This document shows positions 32,565 to 40,685 of a stretch of DNA of 64,000 bases, in pieces (positions within the stretch are counted from its first letter, which is position 1; the number at the start of each line of letters is the position of its first letter). Position numbers and translations under genes: made by a program. The DNA comes from Streptomyces lydicus (GTDB taxonomy: Bacteria; Actinomycetota; Actinomycetes; Streptomycetales; Streptomycetaceae), in assembly GCF_000717345.1 (NCBI RefSeq), contig NZ_JNZA01000008.1:62001-126000 (forward strand), in the 5' to 3' direction. The notes under the pieces were generated by a model. That model was not told the DNA's origin, made no database searches, and saw only the letters and a program-made list of their open reading frames with translations.

Positions 32565-33206
32565 ATGGCAGAGGGACTCAGGGAGCGGAAGAAGCGGCAG
32601 ACCCGGCAGTTCATCTCGGACGTGGCCACCGGGCTGTTCCTGGAGCGCGGCTTCGACGCGGTGACCATCGCCGAGATCGCCCGGGCGGCGGACGTCTCGG
32701 TCAACACCGTGTACAACTACTTCCCCGCCAAGGAGGACCTCTTCTTCGACCGGAGCAAGGGGCTGGTCGACCGGCTGTCGCGGTTCGTCCGGGCCCGGCC
32801 CGCGGGGGAGTCGGCCGCCGCCGCCGTCCTGCGCGAGCTGCGCGAAGAGGTGGAGAGCGTCTCGCCCAAGGTCGGCCTCATCGAGGGCTACGAGCGCTTC
32901 ATGAAGGTCGTGCACGGCTCGGCGGCCCTTCAGGCCCGGCTGTGGCACCTCCAGCGCGAGCAGTACGACGACCTGGAGGCGACCCTCCGGCAGGAGACCG
33001 GCGCCGCGGACGGCGACCCGCTGCCCGGCCTGATGGCCGGCCAGATCAACTGGGTCCACCAGACCTTGATGACCGCCATCGCGCACGAGATGATCGCCGG
33101 CCGCAAGGCCGACGTGGTCTCCCGCGAGGCCCTGGTCCTGCTGGACGAGATGGAAGACCTGCTGAGCGAAACGGTCCTCAACTACGCCGTGAAGGCGGCC
33201 GGCTGA
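32565..33206 (+). CDS. TetR family transcriptional regulator
   Basis: The N-terminal helix-turn-helix (about residues 14-58) contains FDAVTIAEIARAADVSVNTVYNYFPAKEDLF, the TetR signature. The ligand domain follows. It is transcribed divergently from the DrrAB-like exporter across an AT-rich gap with a palindrome, the usual layout for a TetR repressor of an efflux system. At 213 residues it is normal. There is no clear ribosome site before the ATG, in line with a leaderless message. Confidence 0.94.
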   Translation: MAEGLRERKKRQTRQFISDVATGLFLERGFDAVTIAEIARAADVSVNTVYNYFPAKEDLFFDRSKGLVDRLSRFVRARPAGESAAAAVLRELREEVESVSPKVGLIEGYERFMKVVHGSAALQARLWHLQREQYDDLEATLRQETGAADGDPLPGLMAGQINWVHQTLMTAIAHEMIAGRKADVVSREALVLLDEMEDLLSETVLNYAVKAAG

Positions 33207-33358
33207 CCGAGCCCGTCCGGCGCCCCCGGCCCGGCGGTGTGATGTCCGTCATTTGCGAAGTGACGCGCATCTCTTACCCACCAAAGGATCGTCAACGAAC
33301 GCTAACGTCACCCGGAGACCGACAGGCTTTCAAATGCACAGGGTGTGAGGGGACAGCA

Positions 33359-34207
33359 GTGGCAAAGAAGCTCGCCGTCATCGGCGCCGGACTGATGGGT
33401 TCCGGTATCGCGCAGGTCTCCGCCCAGGCGGGCTGGGACGTGGTGCTCCGCGACGTGACGGACGAGGCGCTGGCCCGGGGGAAGGGCGGCATCGAGACCT
33501 CGTACGAGAAGTTCGTCTCCAAGGGCAAGCTGGCGGCGGCCGACGCCGAGCAGGCGCTGGCCCGCATCACCACCACCACCGACCTGGAGGCGGCCGCCGA
33601 CGCGGACATCGTCGTCGAGGCGGTCTTCGAGCGGATCGACGTCAAGCGGGAGATCTTCCAGACGCTCGACAAGCTCGTCAAGGAAGAGGCGGTGCTGGCC
33701 TCCAACACCTCCGCCATCCCGATCACCAAGATCGCCGCGGCCACCTCCCGCCCCGAGCGGGTCGTGGGTGCGCACTTCTTCTCGCCGGTGCCGATGATGC
33801 AGCTGTGCGAGCTGGTCCGCGGCTACAAGACCAGCGACGAAACCCTCGCCACGGCCCGGTCGTTCGCCGAGTCCGTCGGCAAGACCTGCGTCGTCGTCAA
33901 CCGCGACGTGGCGGGCTTCGTGACCACCCGGCTGATCTCCGCGCTGGTCGTCGAGGCCGCCAAGCTCTACGAGTCCGGCGTGGCCAGCGCCGAGGACATC
34001 GACACCGCCTGCAAGTTGGGCTTCGGCCACGCCATGGGGCCGCTGGCCACCGCCGACCTGACGGGCATCGACATCCTGCTGCACGCCACCGACAACATCT
34101 ACACCGAGTCCCAGGACGAGAAGTTCGCCCCGCCGGAGATCATGCGGCGGATGGTCGATGCGGGCGATATCGGACGCAAGAGTGGGCAGGGCTTCTACGA
34201 GCACTGA
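33359..34207 (+). CDS. 3-hydroxybutyryl-CoA dehydrogenase
   Basis: NAD(P)-dependent oxidation or reduction of 3-hydroxyacyl-CoA and acetoacetyl-CoA. The Rossmann motif GAGLMGSG is at residues 9-16. The catalytic histidine H139 lies in GAHFFSPVP, and NRDVAGFVTTRL leads into the C-terminal helical domain ending in GRKSGQGFYEH. The length is 282 residues, a stand-alone enzyme rather than a FadB fusion. The GTG start has GAGGGGAC 5 nt upstream. It could serve the ethylmalonyl-CoA pathway or poly-hydroxybutyrate metabolism. The sequence alone does not choose. Confidence 0.93.
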   Translation: MAKKLAVIGAGLMGSGIAQVSAQAGWDVVLRDVTDEALARGKGGIETSYEKFVSKGKLAAADAEQALARITTTTDLEAAADADIVVEAVFERIDVKREIFQTLDKLVKEEAVLASNTSAIPITKIAAATSRPERVVGAHFFSPVPMMQLCELVRGYKTSDETLATARSFAESVGKTCVVVNRDVAGFVTTRLISALVVEAAKLYESGVASAEDIDTACKLGFGHAMGPLATADLTGIDILLHATDNIYTESQDEKFAPPEIMRRMVDAGDIGRKSGQGFYEH

Positions 34208-34352
34208 TGCCGCGTCAGAGAACTGGTCCCGATGGGGTCACCCGGTGGGGTGAATTCGGTATCGGTTCGCTTACAGGCGGCAACTTCGCCGCATGAGAGG
34301 CAGTCAGATCTGTAGACGTCCATGCATGAACCCATGACACAGGGGAGCGCAT

Positions 34353-34676
34353 ATGCACATCAGGGGCGACCACGCCGAGCTGGTCGTCGAGGGCCGTCTC
34401 GACGTCCGCAGCGCGGCGGACGCCCGTACGGCCCTGCACGCCGCCGTCGACTCCGGTCGCGGTGATCTCGTGCTGGACCTGACCGAGCTGCATTCCTGGG
34501 ACGCCACCGGCCTCGGTGTGATCATGGGCGCGCACCGCCGGGCGGGCCGGGTCAACCGCAGGCTGGTGCTGCGCGGGGTGCCGCCCCAGATGCAGCGCCT
34601 GCTGGTCGCCACCCGGCTCCACCGCATCCTCGCCATCGAGGGCGGCATCGAAGCGGAATCGCTTCCCCGCGTGTGA
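34353..34676 (+). CDS. STAS domain protein (anti-sigma factor antagonist-like)
   Basis: A 107-residue single STAS domain. The phosphorylation loop usually reads D-S-S-G-L. Here it reads D-A-T-G-L, with T52 at the position phosphorylated in SpoIIAA. No anti-sigma kinase or sigma gene is adjacent, so the partner is elsewhere. It is probably part of a partner-switching stress or development circuit, by family analogy. The ATG has GGGGAG upstream. Confidence 0.85.
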   Translation: MHIRGDHAELVVEGRLDVRSAADARTALHAAVDSGRGDLVLDLTELHSWDATGLGVIMGAHRRAGRVNRRLVLRGVPPQMQRLLVATRLHRILAIEGGIEAESLPRV

Positions 34677-35053
34677 GGTGCGGGCCGGTGCCGCCGCCCG
34701 GAGGCCGCGCCCGGGGCCGGCGCGTCCCCCGGGCGCGCAGAACCCGAACGAACGACGACAGAGCCGGCCGCGGAATTGCCGCAAAGTGCATGACAATGGC
34801 CAATTCGGGATGTTCCGGTCGGGAGCGGCCCCCGACGGTGCGGTGCCGCGCGCTCCAGGTCTAAGGTTCGGTTCCCGCCCGTATGCCATCATCCGCGGCG
34901 GGCGGGCACCGGACGGGACGCGCCGGCCGAGGGCGACCTGCCGGAGCCGGCGGAGTGCGTCCGGCCGGGACCGCACCCGGCACGGCGCTCGGCCTCCCGG
35001 ACGCGGACGCGTGGCCGAGGCGGAGTGGAACGAAGCACCTGGGAGCTTGCAGC
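34677..35053 (+). promoter_or_regulatory. Upstream region of the P-loop membrane protein gene
   Basis: This gap contains a GC-rich hairpin (CGCGCCCGG..CCGGGCGCG) near 34710-34736 after the STAS gene and an AT-richer patch at 34790-34815. A TAAGGT -10 candidate lies at 34862. An in-frame open extension of the downstream gene crosses it, but it lacks codon bias and a ribosome site. No separate gene is seen. Confidence 0.4.
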
Positions 35054-37621
35054 ATGGACCCGAACACTCACCGGGGACCTGAGGAGTACGGCGAGCAGGG
35101 CGGCTCCGCCGACCCGCCGGCCCCCGCGTTCGGCGGCGCACCGGGCGGCTCCGGCGGGCTCGCCCGCGTCGTCCGGCTCGTCTCGGGCCCCTACCTCGTC
35201 ACCGTCAACCCCGTCGACGGCAGCGAGATAGAACCCTGCCCGCCCGGAGAGCGCCCCGCCGCACCCGGAAAGCTCGACCCCCAGGAGCGCGCCGCGGCCG
35301 CCCGTGCCGCCGCACCCCCGCTGCCCCCGGGCCCGCCCGGCTCGTCCGCCCACGACGGGGCCCTCGAGGAGCGGACCGAGGACATCGAACGCCTGGTCCG
35401 GCTGCTCTCCCGCGGCCGTTCCGTACGCGTCACCGGCCCCTCCGGCTCCGGGCGCACCCGGCTGCTGGACGCCGTCGCCACCGCCTGCGGCGACCTCGCC
35501 CCGGACGGCGTGGTCCGGCTCTCCGGCTACCACCGCACCGCCACCGACCTGCTGTACGCCCTGTTCGCCGCGGTGCACAAGGCCCCGCAGCACCGCCCGG
35601 ACCGGCCCGAGCTGCTGCGCATGGTCGCCGAGATCGGCGCGATCGTCGTCCTGGACGACCTGGAGTTCGGCGGCGCCGCGCTCGACGAGCTGCTCGACGC
35701 CACCCCCGAGTGCGCCTTCCTGATCGCCGCGACGCCCGACGTCGCGGCTCCCAGCGCCGGTTCGCACCTGGAGGAGGTCTTCCTCGGCGGCATCGGCCGG
35801 GCCGGCTGCGTACGGCTGCTGGAACGCGCCGTGGACCGCCCGCTCACCGACGACGAGGCGGCCTGGGCCGCCGACCTCTGGTTCGAGTCCGAGGGGCTGC
35901 CGCTGCGGTTCGTGCAGGCCGCCGCCCTGCTGCGGCAGCGCGACCGGACCCGCAGCCAGTCCGGGGCCCTCGACGACGGCTACGGCCTGTTCCCCGCGGA
36001 GCCACCGGAGGCGGACACCGACGCCGCGGCCGAGGAACACCCCGAGGCGCCGCTGCCGTCGCTCGGCGAGGCCGCCGCCCCCGCCCCGCTGCTCGCCTCG
36101 CGGCTGACCGAGGCCGCCCGGGAGACGCTGCGCTTCGCCGTCGCGCTCGGCGGCGAGCTGCCGCACCAGGCGCATCTGCCGGCCCTCACCCAGGACACCC
36201 ACGCCGACGCCGCCCTCGGCGAGTTGCTGGCCTGCGGCCTGATCACGCCCGTCGGCAGCCACTACCGGCTCGCCGCCACCGTCCTGGACCAGCTGACCGC
36301 CGCCGGCTACGGCGAGGACGCCGCCACCCGCGCGCACACCGCCGCCCAGCACTACGCCTGGTGGGCCGGCCACCCGTCGGTCACCCCCGAGCGGGCCGCC
36401 GCCGAGGCCGATGCGGCGCTGGCCGCGATGGGGGTGCTGACCGGCAGCCGGGAGAGCGGGCACGCCAGCACCGCCGTCCTGCTCGCCCGTACGGCCGCCC
36501 CCGCGTTCGCCGCGGCGCTGCACTGGAGCGCCTGGGAGCGCAGCCTGCGGCACGGCCAGGAGGCCGCCCGGCTGGCCGGCGAGGTCGCCGAGGAGGCGTA
36601 CTTCCACCACGAACTGGGCGTGCTGGCGCTGTGCACCGGCAGCATCGACCGGGCGCGCGCCGAACTGGAGGCGTCCATCGGGCTGCGCGGGGTGCTCTCC
36701 GACCGCAACGGTGCGGTGGCCGGACGGCGGGCGCTGGCGCTGGTCACCGACCGTTCACGGGCCGCCTCGGCGCCCACCGCCGCGGTCCCGCAGCTGCCCG
36801 CCGCCGTCGCCGACCGGCAGCCGCCGGCTCCGAAGACACCGGCCGCCGCCTCACCCGACGCGGTCCCGACCGCCAAGCTGCGGCTGCCGGGCGCCGCCGA
36901 GGCCCCGGCCGCGCTCGTCGCCCGGGGCGCCGCACAGACCGCCGCCACCGCGGCCGTCCCGGCTGTCGCGGGGCACGCCGCCAAGGGGGGCGCGGGCCGG
37001 CTGCTCGGCGGCGCCCGCCGCAACATGGTCGCCGCCGGCGCCGGCGCGCTGCTGGTGGCCGTCCTCGGCACCGTGGTCACCCTCGGCATGACGTCCGGCG
37101 GCGAGGACACCCACGACGGCAAGGTCACCACCGAGCAGACCACCGAGGACGACACCCCGGAGCTGCCGGCGGAACAACCCGCCACGGGCTCCGGCCGGCC
37201 GTCCACCGGCACCGGCACGGCCAGGCCGGACTCCGCCGGCCACCCCGGCGCCCCGTCCCCGTCGACCAGCGGCACCGCCGCGAGCGACACGCCGTCCGAC
37301 GCCGGGACCGCGCCCACGGATCCGGCCACCGACCCCACCCGCCCGACCGGCACGCCTCCCCGGCCCACCGGCCGGCCGACGCCTCCCACGCACACGCCGA
37401 CGGACGAGCCGACCGGCCCGACGCCGACCACCCCGACCGACGAGCCGACGGACCCCACGCCGACCGGGTCCACCGGCGGTCCGACGTCCCAGAGCCCGTC
37501 GCAGAGCTCCGCCGCCTCGTCCTCGGGCAGCAGCCCCTCGGACGCCGGCGGTACCGGGGGCGGTACGCCGTCGGGTGGGTCGGGCACCACGTCCGGTACG
37601 CAGAGCGCCCCCACCGGCTGA
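35054..37621 (+). CDS. Membrane-anchored P-loop (STAND/AAA-like) protein with a secreted Thr/Pro tail
   Basis: An 855-residue protein with three parts. Residues about 105-330 form an ATPase-like domain with the P-loop GPSGSGRT (G128-T135) and a Walker B-like VVLDDLEFGG. A helical, Ala-rich region follows to about residue 640, resembling the arm of NB-ARC/STAND proteins. A single membrane helix (about 657-680) then leads to a 175-residue tail made almost only of Thr, Pro, Ser, Gly and Asp, probably in the cell wall. The Walker lysine is Arg (R134), so nucleotide hydrolysis is doubtful. I chose ATG 35054, with GGAG 8 nt upstream. The function is unknown. Confidence 0.8.
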   Translation: MDPNTHRGPEEYGEQGGSADPPAPAFGGAPGGSGGLARVVRLVSGPYLVTVNPVDGSEIEPCPPGERPAAPGKLDPQERAAAARAAAPPLPPGPPGSSAHDGALEERTEDIERLVRLLSRGRSVRVTGPSGSGRTRLLDAVATACGDLAPDGVVRLSGYHRTATDLLYALFAAVHKAPQHRPDRPELLRMVAEIGAIVVLDDLEFGGAALDELLDATPECAFLIAATPDVAAPSAGSHLEEVFLGGIGRAGCVRLLERAVDRPLTDDEAAWAADLWFESEGLPLRFVQAAALLRQRDRTRSQSGALDDGYGLFPAEPPEADTDAAAEEHPEAPLPSLGEAAAPAPLLASRLTEAARETLRFAVALGGELPHQAHLPALTQDTHADAALGELLACGLITPVGSHYRLAATVLDQLTAAGYGEDAATRAHTAAQHYAWWAGHPSVTPERAAAEADAALAAMGVLTGSRESGHASTAVLLARTAAPAFAAALHWSAWERSLRHGQEAARLAGEVAEEAYFHHELGVLALCTGSIDRARAELEASIGLRGVLSDRNGAVAGRRALALVTDRSRAASAPTAAVPQLPAAVADRQPPAPKTPAAASPDAVPTAKLRLPGAAEAPAALVARGAAQTAATAAVPAVAGHAAKGGAGRLLGGARRNMVAAGAGALLVAVLGTVVTLGMTSGGEDTHDGKVTTEQTTEDDTPELPAEQPATGSGRPSTGTGTARPDSAGHPGAPSPSTSGTAASDTPSDAGTAPTDPATDPTRPTGTPPRPTGRPTPPTHTPTDEPTGPTPTTPTDEPTDPTPTGSTGGPTSQSPSQSSAASSSGSSPSDAGGTGGGTPSGGSGTTSGTQSAPTG

Positions 37622-37636
37622 CCCCCCGGCACGCGA

Positions 37637-37680
37637 CAGCGCGACGGCCCGGTACGTACAAGTACCGGGCCGTCGCGCTG
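37637..37680. terminator. Bidirectional terminator between the P-loop protein gene and nucS
   Basis: A perfect 19-bp stem has a 6-nt loop (GTACAA) and sits exactly between two convergent genes, 15 nt after one and 20 nt after the other. Confidence 0.92.
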
Positions 37681-37700
37681 ACTTCGTATGGGCGGTGGGA

Positions 37701-38363
37701 TCAGAACAACCGGAGCTTGTCGTCCTCGATGCCGCGCAGCGCGTTGTAGTCGAGGACCACACAGCCGATACCGCGGTCGGTGGCCAGCACCCGCGCCTGC
37801 GGCTTGATCTCCTGCGCCGCGAAGACGCCCTTCACCGGGGCCAGGTGCGGGTCACGGTTGAGGAGTTCGAGATAGCGGGTGAGCTGCTCGACCCCGTCGA
37901 TCTCACCGCGCCGCTTGATCTCCACGGCGACCGTCTGGTTGTCGGCGTCCCGGCACAAGATATCCACCGGGCCAATGGCAGTGGGGTATTCACGCCGAAT
38001 CAGGGAGTAACCCTCGCCAAGAGTTTCGATCCGGTCCGCGAGCAGTTCCTGGAGGTGGGCCTCCACACCGTCCTTGATGAGCCCCGGGTCCACGCCGAGC
38101 TCGTGCGAGGAGTCGTGCATGACCTCCTCCAGGGTGATGATGAGCTTCTCGCCGCCCTTGTTCTCCACCGTCCACACCGTCCCGTCGCCCTCCTTGAGAG
38201 TGCAGGGCGGGGACATCCAGTTGAGCGGTTTGTAGGCCCGGTCGTCCGCGTGGATGGAGACGGAACCGTCCGCCTTCACCAGGATGAGACGGGGGGCGGA
38301 GGGGAGGTGGGCCGTGAGCCGGCCCGCGTAGTCCACGGAGCAGCGGGCGATGACGAGACGCAT
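37701..38363 (-). CDS. nucS: Mismatch-specific endonuclease NucS (EndoMS)
   Basis: Cuts both strands at mismatches and is the basis of MutS/MutL-independent mismatch repair in actinobacteria. The 220-residue protein has an N-terminal DNA-binding/dimerisation half. The RecB-like nuclease core has D134 in GPVDILCRD and E148-x-K150 in AVEIKRR. The extreme C-terminus DKLRLF resembles a sliding-clamp binding peptide, as known for this family. It is convergent with the P-loop protein gene and shares its terminator. Confidence 0.96.
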   Translation of the reverse strand: MRLVIARCSVDYAGRLTAHLPSAPRLILVKADGSVSIHADDRAYKPLNWMSPPCTLKEGDGTVWTVENKGGEKLIITLEEVMHDSSHELGVDPGLIKDGVEAHLQELLADRIETLGEGYSLIRREYPTAIGPVDILCRDADNQTVAVEIKRRGEIDGVEQLTRYLELLNRDPHLAPVKGVFAAQEIKPQARVLATDRGIGCVVLDYNALRGIEDDKLRLF

Positions 38364-38612
38364 GGGGCGTCACGCTACTCGACCAGGGGCCCCGGACGCG
38401 ATTCGCCCTGGACCGGGGTGCCTTTACGGGGGAAATCCCCGCACCCCCGGCGTTCGCCATTGGCCGGTTGTATGTGCAATCTCCTGGTGCGGGCCTCTTG
38501 TGCGGCATACGGTTGAAGCGGGGGGTTGTGAGGCGAACACGCTCCGTCGCGGAACCCCTAGTCCCGTCCCTAGGCCCCGTCCGTCCCGGCGGGGTCGCGA
38601 GAGGAGAACCTC

Positions 38613-39005
38613 ATGTCGCTCGACGTCTCACCGGCCCTCCTCGAACAGGCCGAGCGAGGCGAGGTCGACGAAGCCGCATTTGTCGACTGCGTCCGGAACT
38701 CCCTCCCCTACGCGTGGGAGATGATCAGCTCTCTGGTGGCCCAGCTGAAGGTGGACGGCGGAGAGTTCGCCGACAACCAGACGCCCCCGCCGGACGAGCA
38801 GGCGCGCGGCCAGCTGCTGCGTGCGTTGGCGAGCGACGCCATTCGTGGTTCGCTGGAGCGCCACTTCGGTGTGCGGCTCGCCTTCCAGAACTGCCACCGG
38901 GTCGCGGTCTTCCCGCTCGACCCGGCGGTGGACGACCGCCTGGCCAGGTTCACCTCGATCCGGGGCCAGCTGCTGAACCAGTCGCCCGAACTCCGCGACT
39001 GCTGA
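38613..39005 (+). CDS. SCO5389 family protein, function unknown
   Basis: A 130-residue soluble protein conserved in Streptomyces. I recall the family as SCO5389-like. It has no signal peptide, membrane segment or known motif. The middle (PPPDEQARGQLLRALASDAIRGSLERHFG) is helical and conserved-looking. GAGAGGAGAA before the ATG is one of the best ribosome sites in the window, which suggests high expression. It is divergent from nucS across 250 nt. Confidence 0.8.
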   Translation: MSLDVSPALLEQAERGEVDEAAFVDCVRNSLPYAWEMISSLVAQLKVDGGEFADNQTPPPDEQARGQLLRALASDAIRGSLERHFGVRLAFQNCHRVAVFPLDPAVDDRLARFTSIRGQLLNQSPELRDC

Positions 39006-39123
39006 TCGGAGTTGCTGCCGCTGCGTACGCGGAGTTGGGCGCGCTCCGTGGCAGTGGTGCGCCAGCGGCAGCACACCGCATGACCCCGCACGGCGCCGCA
39101 TGCCGTCCGGCGTACGGGGCGGC

Positions 39124-40176
39124 TCACCCGAGCTGTGGCAGGACCTCCGTGCCCAACCGGCGGACGTTCTCCTCCGTCGCCGCGAGATCGCCGGAGCCCT
39201 CGACCAGCAACGCGAAGCGGGTGATGCCCGTACGCTCCGAGGTCGCCGCCAGCCGGTCGGCGCACAGCCGTGGCGGGCCGACCGGATGCAGCCCGCACAG
39301 CAGCTCCGTGTACGCCACCGGATCGCGCATCGCGCGGAAGCGGCCGTCGACCGTCACATGCGCGCCCAGCCCCTGCCGCAGCCAGCCGGGCATCGCTTTC
39401 GTCAGTGTCTCCGTCGCCGCCGCGCGGGTGTCGGCGAGCTGCACGACGCCCGCCGAGACGTGCCCCGCCGCGGCGATTTCGTCACCGTCCCGGCCGGCCT
39501 CCCGTGCGACCGTCCGCCACAGCGCCACCATCTCCGCCTTCTCCTCGTCGCCGCAGTGCATGCCCAGCAGCATCGGGAGTCCGCGCTCGGCGGCCATCCG
39601 TACCGACGAGGGGGAGGTGCAGGCGACGATGACCTGTGGGCCCGGCGACGGCCCGCCGCACGCGTCGTACGGATCGCCCAGCGCCTGGTCGGGACGCGGC
39701 ACCACCGCCACCTCCCGGAAGGCGTACCGCTCGCCCTGTGCGCCGACCCGGGGCTCGCGCAGCCAGCGCAGCAGCAGGTCGAGCGACTCGGGGAAGCCGT
39801 GGTCGTACGCGGCGAGGCCCGAGCCGAAGACCTCCAGGTCCACCCAGGGGCCGCCGCGGCCGACGCCGAGCGTGAAGCGGCCGTCGGAGGTCAGATGCAG
39901 CAGCGCCGCCTGCTCACCCAGCGCCACCGGATGCTGGGTCGGCAGCACGCTCACCGCCGTTCCGACACCGATCCGGCGGGTGCGCCCCAGCAGCAGCGCG
40001 GCGAGCGTCGCCGCGTTCGGGCAGACGCCGTAAGGTACGAAATGGTGTTCCGCCAGCCAGACGTCGTCGAGCCCGGCCTCCTCCGCGACCTCCGCGGAGC
40101 GCACCGCGCGGTGCAGTGCCTCCCCCTGTCCCTGACCGGGGAATTGAGCGGCCAGGATGAAAGCCCCAACGCGCAT
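39124..40176 (-). CDS. LLM class flavin-dependent oxidoreductase
   Basis: A luciferase-like TIM-barrel monooxygenase that uses FMN or F420. The 350-residue protein shows AEEAGLDDVWLAEHHF near the N-terminus, the RIGVGTAVSVLP strand and the RFTLGVGRGGPWVDLEVFG cofactor segment. The substrate is unknown. GAGGAGG precedes ATG 40176 on the minus strand. Longer frames that run upstream through the ABC genes are artefacts of GC bias. No flavin reductase is adjacent. Confidence 0.9.
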   Translation of the reverse strand: MRVGAFILAAQFPGQGQGEALHRAVRSAEVAEEAGLDDVWLAEHHFVPYGVCPNAATLAALLLGRTRRIGVGTAVSVLPTQHPVALGEQAALLHLTSDGRFTLGVGRGGPWVDLEVFGSGLAAYDHGFPESLDLLLRWLREPRVGAQGERYAFREVAVVPRPDQALGDPYDACGGPSPGPQVIVACTSPSSVRMAAERGLPMLLGMHCGDEEKAEMVALWRTVAREAGRDGDEIAAAGHVSAGVVQLADTRAAATETLTKAMPGWLRQGLGAHVTVDGRFRAMRDPVAYTELLCGLHPVGPPRLCADRLAATSERTGITRFALLVEGSGDLAATEENVRRLGTEVLPQLG

Positions 40177-40364
40177 CGCTCTCTGCCTCCTCGCAGCCGA
40201 CGCGTCTCCCCCCTTACAGGCAACAACGGATGACACGTGCCAAGGGCACGGCCTGGCGCGAAATTTCCCGATGATCGCAGAATCCTCCGGGGCGGCGCCC
40301 GCGCCCGGGCGCGCCGCGTAGGCTGGTGACAGCCCGTGACCCGTCATGCATCCCGAGGTGTTCT

Positions 40365-40682
40365 GTGTCCCCGCGTCGAAACCGCCAGCGCGGCGGTGCC
40401 AAGCCTGCCGACCGCACGGGCGGCGAGCGCTACGGGCTGGAACGCACGGAGGAGTGGCGCGGCGAGGACTGGGTGGTACGGCAGGCCGGGGGCGGCGGCG
40501 CGGCCAAGCACTACCGCTGCCCGGGGTGCGACCAGGAGATCCCGCCCGGCGTCCCGCACGTCGTCGCCTGGCCGCAGCACGGCGACGTCGACGACCGCCG
40601 GCACTGGCACAGGGCGTGCTGGAACGCACGGGACCGCCGGAGCGCGCGGCTCCAGCGGTCCCGTAACGCACCCAGGTACTGA
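40365..40682 (+). CDS. Small putative zinc-binding protein
   Basis: A 105-residue basic protein with C52-x2-C55, H65, H80-x-H82 and C85, an arrangement that can bind one or two zinc ions like a treble-clef or HNH-like knuckle. It is often labelled as an ATP/GTP-binding protein in Streptomyces, but I see no P-loop. The GTG start has GAGG 6 nt upstream. It ends 3 nt before the convergent ABC permease gene. Confidence 0.75.
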   Translation: MSPRRNRQRGGAKPADRTGGERYGLERTEEWRGEDWVVRQAGGGGAAKHYRCPGCDQEIPPGVPHVVAWPQHGDVDDRRHWHRACWNARDRRSARLQRSRNAPRY

Positions 40683-40685
40683 GCG

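Noticed and set aside
35710..37749. 679-codon plus-strand frame overlapping the P-loop protein
   Set aside because: It is a shifted frame of the same region and very Arg-rich. The other frame carries the P-loop, membrane helix and Thr/Pro tail.
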